Source: Myxococcales bacterium
GTDB lineage: Bacteria > Myxococcota_A > Bradymonadia > Bradymonadales > Bradymonadaceae
Assembly: GCA_007120915.1 (NCBI GenBank)
Contig: SKMT01000143.1
Location: forward strand, 1-5,354
Direction of reading: 5' to 3'
Length of the DNA: 5,354 nucleotides
Shown: positions 1-5,354 of the stretch, in pieces
How the letters are laid out: the number at the start of each line of letters is the position of its first letter
Position numbering within the stretch: position 1 is the stretch's first letter
Made by a program: the position numbers and the translations under genes
Notes under the pieces: generated by a model
Databases searched by the model: none
What the model saw: the letters and a program-made list of their open reading frames with translations, nothing else
What the model was told of the DNA's origin: nothing

Positions 1-82
1 CCGGATCGAGACCTGTTCTGCGTTTGGGATCGGGGGGTGGCCGCCTGAAATATGGCTGGTGATACCGGGTGTAACCGGACTT

Positions 83-146
83 GATTTCCGGGGCGATTCG
101 GAGCTGACAACAGCAGACGTTCAGTGGGGGCCCCGAATCCGGAATC
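83..146. repeat. Interrupted inverted repeat with a nested small hairpin
   Basis: ATTCGG (96-101) pairs with CCGAAT (133-138). TTCCGG (86-91) pairs with CCGGAA (139-144) across a 4-nt GGCG bulge, and GA/TC (83-84 with 145-146) can extend the stem past a single bulged T. The 31-nt loop contains its own 4-bp hairpin, GCTG-ACAA-CAGC (103-114). The pairing is read directly from the sequence; any function is inference. No T-run follows on either strand, so it is not a standard intrinsic terminator. It could be a 3' UTR structure of the leftward operon or a short structured RNA. Confidence 0.4.
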
Positions 147-166
147 ACCCCACCAATTCTGGCCGA

Positions 167-187
167 TGCATGTCCCTCGGACATGCA
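167..187 (-). other. Perfect 9-bp hairpin downstream of the M23 gene
   Basis: TGCATGTCC (167-175) and GGACATGCA (179-187) are exact reverse complements separated by a 3-nt loop. In the leftward transcript the hairpin starts 22 nt after the M23 stop codon. The sequence beyond it on the minus strand is TCGGCCAGAATTGG, with no U-tract, so this is not a canonical intrinsic terminator. It could stabilise the mRNA 3' end, act in Rho-dependent termination together with the adjacent C-rich stretch, or be a protein-binding palindrome. Confidence 0.5.
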
Positions 188-209
188 GTCAGGGGGGTCA
201 GGGGGGGGG
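188..209. repeat. Tandem GTCAGGGGG repeat running into a G9 tract
   Basis: Two exact 9-mers (188-196 and 197-205) are followed by GGGG (206-209), ending right against the M23 stop codon (210-212). The minus-strand transcript therefore leaves the coding region into an almost pure C/T/A-C stretch with few Gs, then meets the hairpin at 187-167. C-rich, G-poor RNA is the known preference of the Rho factor, so a rut-like role is possible. On the plus strand the G-runs could form a quadruplex. Runs this long are also prone to slippage and sequencing error. Confidence 0.5.
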
Positions 210-1184
210 TTACCGCCGGTCGATCCGGTCCGTTCGTGTGAGGAATCGCCCATCAAACTCCATCGGCACTCCACTGCCCTCTGAGATCAGCTCGCGGCGT
301 TGGTCAACCCGGCCCTCAACGGCATGGATATGCAAGTGGGGCTCGGTGGTATTACCGCTGTTTCCGACCCGGCCCACCGGTTCGCCTGCTTTGATCCTGT
401 CCTGCTGTGCCAGTTCAATCCCGCCGAGGTTGTCCGGCTGCGAGGCAAGTCCCTGCTGTAGATGGGCCAGTACCACCGTCACATCTATGTCATCACAATA
501 GACAGCGACATGGTTGCCCAGGGGATTTGCCTCGTCGGTCTCGGGTACCGGTAAATCGTCGAGCGTCGACTCCAGGGAGACCACCTCTCCATCACAGGGG
601 GCGACCACTTCGGTGCCCCAGATCTCATACGCATCGAGCCGCCGCGGCCATAACCCCCGTGCGCGCTCCCCGAAGCGGTTCAACTGTACGATGTCGACGG
701 CATACCACTGTGCGGAAACGGGCACGTGGTGATTGACCACATCGGTCGAGCCGCCATGGCCGACGTAAAAGAGCCCGTCGACGAGTGGAAACTCCAACTC
801 CACGGGCGCCTCGGAGGGAGTCTGTCCTTCGAGGGCACCGATGACACCGAGGGCAAAGAAGACGGTCAGCACCGCCGAAATCACCACCGACACCCATGGC
901 TTGAACGTTCTGGGCGGCAGCCATGGAAGCCGTGTCCAGTAGTGGAGCACAAACCAGAACCCCGCGCCCGCCGCCGCAATCCAGAACAAATAAGGCCACC
1001 ACCAGCCCACCCAGTGCCAGCCGCCTCCCGCAAGCTGCAGCAGAGCCAGAAAACTGACCAGCACCACCAGCGAGCCGAGCCAGCGCAGCCGGTCGCCCAC
1101 GGCTGGCACCGCCACCAGATAGACAAACAACGCCGGCACAGCCAGGTGAATCACCACATTGAGCACGACGATAAATACCGTCAC
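210..1184 (-). CDS. Polytopic membrane protein with periplasmic M23/LytM-type peptidase domain
   Basis: 324 residues, starting at GTG with a strong GGGAGGG site 8 nt upstream. Four hydrophobic segments occupy roughly 3-28, 35-52, 58-80 and 97-117. Basic residues in the loops at 31-34 and 85-95 suggest N-out topology with the C-terminal domain outside the cytoplasmic membrane. Residues about 140-290 read as an M23 (peptidase family, peptidoglycan endopeptidase fold) domain: YAVD with D164, a core strand around GNHVAVYC (223-230), AHLQ with H241, the hairpin DRIKAGEPVGRVGNSGNT (262-279) and the EPHLHIH motif (H283, H285). The usual first zinc histidine, four residues before D164, is W160; a nearby NHH (151-153) might substitute. 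It follows the kinase gene by 16 nt, so probably shares its mRNA. The fold is confident; active endopeptidase versus a non-catalytic scaffold is open. Confidence 0.85.
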   Translation of the reverse strand: MTVFIVVLNVVIHLAVPALFVYLVAVPAVGDRLRWLGSLVVLVSFLALLQLAGGGWHWVGWWWPYLFWIAAAGAGFWFVLHYWTRLPWLPPRTFKPWVSVVISAVLTVFFALGVIGALEGQTPSEAPVELEFPLVDGLFYVGHGGSTDVVNHHVPVSAQWYAVDIVQLNRFGERARGLWPRRLDAYEIWGTEVVAPCDGEVVSLESTLDDLPVPETDEANPLGNHVAVYCDDIDVTVVLAHLQQGLASQPDNLGGIELAQQDRIKAGEPVGRVGNSGNTTEPHLHIHAVEGRVDQRRELISEGSGVPMEFDGRFLTRTDRIDRR

Positions 1185-1191
1185 GTCACCG

Positions 1192-1198
1192 CCCTCCC
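1192..1198 (-). promoter_or_regulatory. Ribosome binding site of the M23 gene, within the intergenic gap
   Basis: The minus strand reads GGGAGGG just after the kinase TGA stop (1203-1201), with 8 nt from GGAGG to the GTG at 1184. This decides the GTG start and supports translation from a shared transcript. Confidence 0.75.
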
Positions 1199-1200
1199 GG

Positions 1201-3273
1201 TCATCGCTTCACCTGCCGGAGAGAACGGCGCACCTCGGCGAGGATCTGTCCCGGTGCCCAACCTGACTTTTCGATCACCGTCGTGGCCTGGCGCTGCAAC
1301 TGCTGCACTTCCTCCCCGGTCAGCTCCTTCGCGGTGCAGATAATGACCGGCACGTCGACAAACTGCCGGTCGCTGCGAAACTGGCTTAAAAACCCGAAGC
1401 CATCGACCTCGGGCATCATCAGATCGAGCATCACCAGATCGGGGGTGACCCGTTCGGCCTGCTCGATTCCTACTCGCCCGTTTTCGGCTTCCACCACCTG
1501 CCAGCCCTGCCCTTCGAGCACTCGCCGCATCAGCTCCCGGGTGGGCTGGTCGTCTTCGACGATCAGACAGGTTCCGGCATCATCGACCTGCCCCGCTTCA
1601 TATTCTTTTATCAACTCCAGCAGCCGACTTCGGTCCACCGGCTTGACCAGCACTTCATCCGCCCCCAATGCCACCCCCCGGCGGCGTTCATCGAGCATCG
1701 TAACGAGAATCACCGGCACGTCACAGAACTGCTCATCGGCCCGTAGTTTTCGAAGCACTTCCCAGCCGTTGACCTTCGGCATCATCACGTCAAGCGTAAT
1801 GGCGACCGGATCGCACTGGCGAGCGACCTGCAGTGCCTGCTGGCCATCATCGGCGACGACCACCGCGTAGCCTTCGGCGCGAAGCGAACGTGCCAGAAGC
1901 TGTTGGCAGGCCGGGTCGTCTTCGATCACCAGCACCGTCGGGCTGCTATCGTGCTCATCGCCGGCGAGGTCGTCGTCCTCAAAGAAGCTGGAAGATTCGC
2001 CGAGACCAGACTGTCGCCGGTTCGCCTCGCCGGGCTCCAGGGGCAACAGAACTGTAAACGTGGTCCCTTCCCCCGGAGTAGATTCCACCTCGATGCGTCC
2101 GCCGAGCATCTGGCAGTAGTGGCGCGTAATCGCCAGGCCCAGCCCGGTGCCTCCGTACTCGCGGCTGGTAGATGCGTCGGCCTGTTCAAAGGCAACAAAG
2201 ACCTTCCGGAGTTGCTCGTCGGTCATCCCGATGCCGGTGTCCTCCACGTCAAACCGAAGCATCGAGTCGTCCTCGTGCGGTTGCACCCGCAGCCACACCT
2301 GGCCGTCGGACGTAAACTTACAGGCGTTGGAGAGCAGATTGAGCAAAACCTGTCGGGTTTTGGTGACGTCGGACACCATCATCACGTCGTCGTCGATGCC
2401 ATCGATGGTGAGCCGATTGGAGTTTTGTTCGGCCAGGGGTGCGCAGGTGGAGGCAATATCACCGATCATCTCGGAGACCGAAAACGGCTCGAACTGAAGG
2501 GTGACTTTCCCGGCCTCGACCTTCGAGAAATCGAGCACCTCGTTGATCAGTGACAGCAGGTGTCGCCCGGCGGTCAGAATCTTACTGACATCATCGACGT
2601 ACTGGTCGTGCCCGGCGTCTTTCATCCGCTCGATAAGAAACTCCGCATAGCCAATCACCGCATTGAGGGGGGTGCGCAGTTCGTGGCTCATGTTGGCCAG
2701 AAAGCTGCTCTTGGTGCGACTGGCACGAACCGCGGCGTCGCGGGCCTGCTCCAACTGCTGGTTAAGCTGCTGAAGTTCGCGCTGGGCTTCCATCCGCTCG
2801 GTGACGTCTCGACAGAGCGCCAAAATCACCTTTTGGCCGTCGACCACGAAGGCTCCCACCCGGGTTTCGACGGGATAGGTGGTGCCGTCTTTGCGCAGAT
2901 GTGTCCCGTCGACGGTAAACACCTCGTCGACGGTCATATCGTCCCAGATCGCCCCCGGATCCAACTCCAGCTCAAAGTCGGCGACTTGCATCGACAACAG
3001 TTCATCGCGGCTGTAGCCGAGCATGTCGCAGGCCGCCTGGTTGACATCGATGATCTTGCCGCGGGTGTCATGGACAAAAAATGCGTCGACGGCATGCCGG
3101 ATCATGTTGTCGAAATTCCGGTCCAGAATCAGCATCCCCTCCCCGTGCTTCTCCAGCAATTCATCGAGTCGATCGAGCAACTCGTTCCACTGCCCGGCAT
3201 CCGGTGGTTCGTCGGCGGTCAGCCCCATCGCCTGGAGCTGAGCCTCAATGAGAGGATGTCGAGAATCGGTCAT
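1201..3273 (-). CDS. Soluble hybrid sensor histidine kinase (PAS-HisKA-HATPase_c-REC-REC)
   Basis: 690 residues from the ATG at 3273-3271; the frame can extend four codons to a TTG at 3285, but ATG is preferred with a weak GGA about 7 nt upstream. Order: short N-terminal helix, PAS about 52-160 ending in the PAC-like CRDVTER, coiled coil about 160-190, HisKA with the phosphoacceptor H197 in SHELRTP, HATPase_c to about 412 with N-box LSNACKFT (315-321), G1 DTGIGM (345-350), F-box around F362 and G2 GGTGLGL (374-380). After an acidic linker come two receivers: REC1 about 446-556 (E451/D452, acceptor D495, T525, K544) and REC2 about 567-687 (E573/D574, acceptor D617, T647, K669). All key residues are present, so an active phosphorelay is expected. 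No transmembrane segment or DNA-binding output domain is visible, so it presumably senses in the cytoplasm and passes phosphate to an unlinked Hpt or regulator. The signal is unknown. It is the first gene of a probable operon with the M23 gene. Confidence 0.95.
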   Translation of the reverse strand: MTDSRHPLIEAQLQAMGLTADEPPDAGQWNELLDRLDELLEKHGEGMLILDRNFDNMIRHAVDAFFVHDTRGKIIDVNQAACDMLGYSRDELLSMQVADFELELDPGAIWDDMTVDEVFTVDGTHLRKDGTTYPVETRVGAFVVDGQKVILALCRDVTERMEAQRELQQLNQQLEQARDAAVRASRTKSSFLANMSHELRTPLNAVIGYAEFLIERMKDAGHDQYVDDVSKILTAGRHLLSLINEVLDFSKVEAGKVTLQFEPFSVSEMIGDIASTCAPLAEQNSNRLTIDGIDDDVMMVSDVTKTRQVLLNLLSNACKFTSDGQVWLRVQPHEDDSMLRFDVEDTGIGMTDEQLRKVFVAFEQADASTSREYGGTGLGLAITRHYCQMLGGRIEVESTPGEGTTFTVLLPLEPGEANRRQSGLGESSSFFEDDDLAGDEHDSSPTVLVIEDDPACQQLLARSLRAEGYAVVVADDGQQALQVARQCDPVAITLDVMMPKVNGWEVLRKLRADEQFCDVPVILVTMLDERRRGVALGADEVLVKPVDRSRLLELIKEYEAGQVDDAGTCLIVEDDQPTRELMRRVLEGQGWQVVEAENGRVGIEQAERVTPDLVMLDLMMPEVDGFGFLSQFRSDRQFVDVPVIICTAKELTGEEVQQLQRQATTVIEKSGWAPGQILAEVRRSLRQVKR

Positions 3274-3324
3274 CAATCCATCCAAGAGGTGCGCCGCACT
3301 ATTCGCAACATCAGTGCCTTCGGA

Positions 3325-3352
3325 AGTATAGAGGCGCCAGTGTGCAAACCAA
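3325..3352 (-). promoter_or_regulatory. Candidate sigma-70-type promoter for the kinase-M23 operon
   Basis: On the minus strand, TTGGTT (3352-3347) and TATACT (3330-3325) are separated by 16 nt. The -10 element matches TATAAT at five of six positions, while the -35 matches only its TTG half. Transcription would begin near 3318, giving a leader of about 45 nt before the ATG at 3273. This comes from motif reading only. Confidence 0.35.
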
Positions 3353-3435
3353 AGACTGGAAATTATGACATCGCCGACTAGCTTCGACAGCGCTTGTCTA
3401 CAACCACGCCGTATGCAGGGGAACTGATCACCACC

Positions 3436-3441
3436 GGGAGG
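3436..3441 (+). promoter_or_regulatory. Ribosome binding site deciding the GTG start of the SRPBCC gene
   Basis: GGGAGG is followed by 6 nt (ACTATC) and then GTG at 3448. No comparable site precedes the in-frame TTG at 3394 or the internal ATG nine codons in, so GTG is the best-supported start. Confidence 0.75.
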
Positions 3442-3447
3442 ACTATC

Positions 3448-4230
3448 GTGTCACAACATCCTTACACACCGATGTCATTGGAGGGCTCACGAGCGTTGCG
3501 CCGCTCTAGCGGCGACGATCATCAACCGGGGCTCGACACGCTTAACTGGGGCACCATCCTGGGGGGCTCGGCGTTGGCGGCCTACGGGCTGTTGAAGCGC
3601 CGGGGCATTTTGGGGCTGGTACTGGGCGGGGCGGGAGCAGCGATCGCGTATCGAAGTATTCAAAAAAGCGGGATGCTCGGCAACTCGATGAAACGCCTGA
3701 TGCTGCATACCGGAGCGAGCTCCCCGGTGGAGCTGGCCGCCTCGATGACGATCGAGCGGCCCGTCGACGAGATCTACAACTACTGGCATGACTTCCAGAA
3801 CCTGCCGAGGGTGCTGGGGCACATCGAGTCGGTTCAGATGCGCGACGGCGATCAGATGCAGTGGGTCGCCCAGCTTCCCGGCGGGATGAATCTGGAGTGG
3901 AACGCCCGGCTTCTGGAAGACCGCCCCAACGAGTTGATCGCCTGGCAGTCCATCGAAGGATCGGACATCTACAACGAGGGGTTCGTCACCTTCCGGCCCG
4001 TCTTCGACGGCGAAGCCACGGAGATGCACGTACGCATCATCTACCGGCCCCCCGCAGGCCAGCTCGGCGCCCGAATTGCCCGGTTTTTCGACACGATTCA
4101 ACAACAGGTCATCCGCGAGGATCTTCGCACGTTCAAGCAGCGGCTCGAAACCGGTCAGGTGCCCACCACGGCCGGCCAGCCCTCGGCGCGCGGAGGCGAC
4201 TCTCTGACCCGAATGGAACGGCTGATGTAG
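3448..4230 (+). CDS. Membrane-anchored SRPBCC (START/cyclase-dehydrase-like) family protein
   Basis: 260 residues from a GTG start with a well-placed GGGAGG. After a polar N-terminus, residues about 34-71 form a glycine- and alanine-rich hydrophobic stretch, interrupted by K50-R51-R52, that could be a short membrane hairpin or glycine-zipper anchor. Residues about 92-236 read as the SRPBCC helix-grip fold: the opening strand AASMTIERPVDEIYNYWHD is typical, followed by the strands WNARLLEDRPNELIAWQSI (151-169) and VTFRPVFDGEATEMHVRI (180-197), with a closing amphipathic helix at about 207-236. This resembles uncharacterised membrane SRPBCC proteins (COG5637-like, from memory). The family binds hydrophobic ligands in a cavity; the ligand here is unknown and no catalytic residues can be named. 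It precedes a zinc alcohol dehydrogenase by 59 nt in the same direction, probably co-transcribed. The C-terminal 25 residues look disordered. Confidence 0.85.
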   Translation: MSQHPYTPMSLEGSRALRRSSGDDHQPGLDTLNWGTILGGSALAAYGLLKRRGILGLVLGGAGAAIAYRSIQKSGMLGNSMKRLMLHTGASSPVELAASMTIERPVDEIYNYWHDFQNLPRVLGHIESVQMRDGDQMQWVAQLPGGMNLEWNARLLEDRPNELIAWQSIEGSDIYNEGFVTFRPVFDGEATEMHVRIIYRPPAGQLGARIARFFDTIQQQVIREDLRTFKQRLETGQVPTTAGQPSARGGDSLTRMERLM

Positions 4231-4272
4231 CCCAACACCGACCACCCAACACTGAACACCCAACACCTGCAT
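4231..4272 (+). repeat. Heptamer-phased tandem repeat between the SRPBCC and dehydrogenase genes
   Basis: CCCAACA occurs at exactly 4231, 4245 and 4259, a 14-nt period. The intervening heptamers CCGACCA (4238-4244) and CTGAACA (4252-4258) each match CCCAACA at five of seven positions, so the stretch is five heptamer units plus a decayed sixth (CCTGCAT). It begins directly after the SRPBCC stop codon and ends 3 nt before the next ribosome binding site. As RNA it is C/A-rich with almost no G and should be unstructured. Its resemblance to the short tandemly repeated heptamers known in cyanobacteria is an analogy only. Confidence 0.7.
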
Positions 4273-4275
4273 TCG

Positions 4276-4281
4276 AAGGAG
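4276..4281 (+). promoter_or_regulatory. Ribosome binding site of the zinc dehydrogenase gene
   Basis: AAGGAG lies 8 nt upstream of the ATG at 4290 and fixes that start. It follows directly on the heptamer repeat. Confidence 0.8.
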
Positions 4282-4289
4282 CCCCAATT

Positions 4290-5354
4290 ATGAAAGCTCT
4301 CTGCTGGTTCGGAAAAGAGGACGTACGCGTCGAAGATGTGCCCGATCCTGAACTTCTCACCGCCCGGGATGCGATCATCGAGGTGTCGACCACCGCGATC
4401 TGCGGCTCCGATCTTCACCTGTACGAGGGGCTGATCCCGACGATGGAACAGGGGGACATCCTGGGCCACGAATTCGTCGGGGAAGTCGTCGAGGTGGGAA
4501 GCGAAGTCGACACGGTGTCGAGGGGAGACCGGGTACTGGTGCCGTTTCCCATCGCCTGCGGAAGTTGCCACTACTGTCGGGGAGACGACTTCTCGCTTTG
4601 TGATAACTCCAATCCCAACGCCTGGATGGCCGAGCAGGCCTTTGGATACTCGCCGGCGGGCATCTTTGGCTATTCGCACCTGTACGGTGGATATGCCGGC
4701 GGGCAGGCGGAGTATGTTCGCGTGCCCTTTGCAGACGTGGGGCTGTTCAGCGTGCCCGACGACATCACCGATGAGGAGGCGGTGTTTCTCACCGACGTAT
4801 TTCCCACGGGCTACCAGGCTGCCGATGTCGCCGACTTCAAACCAGGCGCCACCGTGGCGGTGTGGGGCTGCGGGCCGGTGGGACTGCTGGCGATCGAGAG
4901 CGCCTATCTGCTCGGCGCCGAGCGGGTCATCGCCATTGACCATGTACCAGAAAGGCTTGCGATGGCACGCCAGGAAGCAGGCGCCGAGATCTTGAATTTT
5001 GAGCATGATCCGGTGCTCGAAGCGCTGAAGGAAGCTACCGGGGGGCGGGGTCCCGACGTCTGCATCGAGGCGGTGGGCATGGAGGCCCACGGCGACGGGC
5101 TGGTCGACTGGTACGACAAAGCCAAGCAGACGCTGCGGCTTGAAACGGGGCGCCCCCATGCGTTGCGCCAGGCGATCCTGGCCTGCTCGAAGGGGGGCAC
5201 CGTCGTGGTCCCCGGTGTGTTCGGCGGGGTAATCGACAAGCTTCCAATGGGTGCGGCGTTCAATAAATCACTGACCTTCAAGATGGGCCAGACCCACGTG
5301 CATCGATACGTGGAGCCGCTGATCGATCACATCGAAACGGGAGACATCGACCCG
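4290..5354 (+). CDS. Zinc-dependent alcohol dehydrogenase, formaldehyde-dehydrogenase-like (3' end cut off by window)
   Basis: 355 codons are visible with no stop; family members are about 385-395 residues, so some 30-40 are missing. The N-terminal GroES-like domain carries the catalytic zinc ligands C38 (ICGSD), H60/E61 (GHEFVGEV) and D169 (LTDVFPTGY), and the structural zinc cysteines C90, C93, C96 and C104. The Rossmann domain has GCGPVG (193-198) and an acidic D217 at the end of the second strand, which favours NAD over NADP. The insertion at about 105-150 (FGYSHLYGGYAGGQAEYVRVPFAD) and D169 rather than Cys as third ligand place it with the glutathione-independent formaldehyde-dehydrogenase-like group of medium-chain dehydrogenases. 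The expected role is cytoplasmic oxidation of an alcohol or aldehyde, but many members have no proven substrate. It probably shares an mRNA with the SRPBCC gene upstream. No broken motifs or frameshifts are seen. Confidence 0.93.
   Translation, partial: MKALCWFGKEDVRVEDVPDPELLTARDAIIEVSTTAICGSDLHLYEGLIPTMEQGDILGHEFVGEVVEVGSEVDTVSRGDRVLVPFPIACGSCHYCRGDDFSLCDNSNPNAWMAEQAFGYSPAGIFGYSHLYGGYAGGQAEYVRVPFADVGLFSVPDDITDEEAVFLTDVFPTGYQAADVADFKPGATVAVWGCGPVGLLAIESAYLLGAERVIAIDHVPERLAMARQEAGAEILNFEHDPVLEALKEATGGRGPDVCIEAVGMEAHGDGLVDWYDKAKQTLRLETGRPHALRQAILACSKGGTVVVPGVFGGVIDKLPMGAAFNKSLTFKMGQTHVHRYVEPLIDHIETGDIDP

Larger units (their letters stand above)
1..209. other. Region without a convincing gene, rich in inverted and direct repeats
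   Basis: No reading frame here looks like a real protein. One plus-strand frame is open from the window edge to a TGA at 46-48 (ends ...WDRGVAA) and could be the last 15 codons of an upstream gene converging on the M23 gene, but that is too short to judge. Another plus frame stays open to 241, but its glycine- and arginine-rich reading through G-runs looks like chance. The region contains three structural elements listed separately (83-146, 167-187, 188-209), all downstream of the leftward M23 gene, so it is probably the 3' untranslated or termination region of that transcript. Confidence 0.5.
3274..3447. promoter_or_regulatory. Divergent intergenic control region
   Basis: 174 bp separate the starts of the leftward kinase and the rightward SRPBCC gene, so both transcripts presumably begin here. 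A fair promoter is visible for the leftward side (separate entry). For the rightward side I find no convincing -35/-10 pair; TATGAC at 3364-3369 lacks a good -35. A short inverted repeat, GACA-GCGCT-TGTC (3386-3398), lies 50 bp before the SRPBCC start and could be an operator half-site pair, though 4-bp arms are weak evidence. The frame upstream of the GTG is open to a TTG at 3394, but that start has no ribosome binding site. Confidence 0.5.

Noticed and set aside
1..48. Possible 3' end of a plus-strand gene
   Set aside because: Only 15 codons are visible, with no recognisable motif. Sequence to the left of the window would be needed.
83..146. Integron attC-like recombination site
   Set aside because: The bulged stem is superficially similar, but the expected outer GTTRRRY/RYYYAAC core boxes are missing and no integrase or gene cassette is nearby.
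167..187. Intrinsic (Rho-independent) terminator
   Set aside because: The hairpin is perfect, but neither strand has a T-run after it.
2560..3381. 273-codon plus-strand frame opposite the kinase N-terminal half
   Set aside because: It is antisense to PAS and HisKA domains with clear motifs, its start has no ribosome binding site that I can see, and its translation looks unrelated to any family.
3394..3447. 18-codon N-terminal extension of the SRPBCC protein from a TTG
   Set aside because: There is no ribosome binding site at the TTG, while GGGAGG sits 6 nt before the GTG at 3448.
3487..4287. 266-codon minus-strand frame opposite the SRPBCC gene
   Set aside because: It is a codon-bias shadow of the SRPBCC reading frame, and its beginning reads through the heptamer repeat.
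4155..5159. 334-codon open frame on the minus strand opposite the dehydrogenase
   Set aside because: It lies antisense to a gene with intact zinc and NAD motifs, and its translation matches no family I recognise. Long antisense frames are expected in GC-rich coding sequence.

Overview
This GC-rich window looks like ordinary bacterial chromosome. Gene density is high, Shine-Dalgarno sites are clear, and one predicted protein places a peptidase domain outside the inner membrane, which fits a Gram-negative-type envelope. I cannot fix the phylum from sequence alone. Two-component genes and acidic, GC-rich proteins of this kind would fit Myxococcota/Bradymonadales-type, planctomycete or proteobacterial genomes, but that is only an impression.

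Layout: two divergent gene pairs share a 174-bp control region (3274-3447). Leftward, a soluble hybrid sensor histidine kinase (PAS, HisKA, HATPase_c and two receiver domains; 3273 to 1201) is followed after a 16-nt gap by a four-pass membrane protein with a C-terminal M23/LytM-type peptidase domain (1184 to 210). The short gap holds the second gene's ribosome binding site, so the two are probably one operon. Beyond it, 1-209 has no convincing gene but is rich in structure: a C-rich (minus strand) direct repeat, a perfect 9-bp hairpin and a longer interrupted inverted repeat.

Rightward, a membrane-anchored SRPBCC-fold protein (3448 to 4230) is followed after 59 nt by a zinc-dependent alcohol dehydrogenase of the glutathione-independent formaldehyde-dehydrogenase-like type (4290 onward, cut by the window end). 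The 59-nt gap carries a heptamer-phased tandem repeat.

Functionally, the left pair joins phosphorelay signalling to a cell-envelope peptidase-like protein. The right pair joins a lipid- or hydrophobe-binding domain to a redox enzyme, probably in aldehyde/alcohol handling or stress. I see no mobile element, CRISPR array, tRNA or rRNA, and no clear evidence of an undescribed system. The best candidates for a second look are the M23 protein lacking the first canonical zinc ligand, its pairing with the kinase, the heptamer repeat and the structured 3' region.
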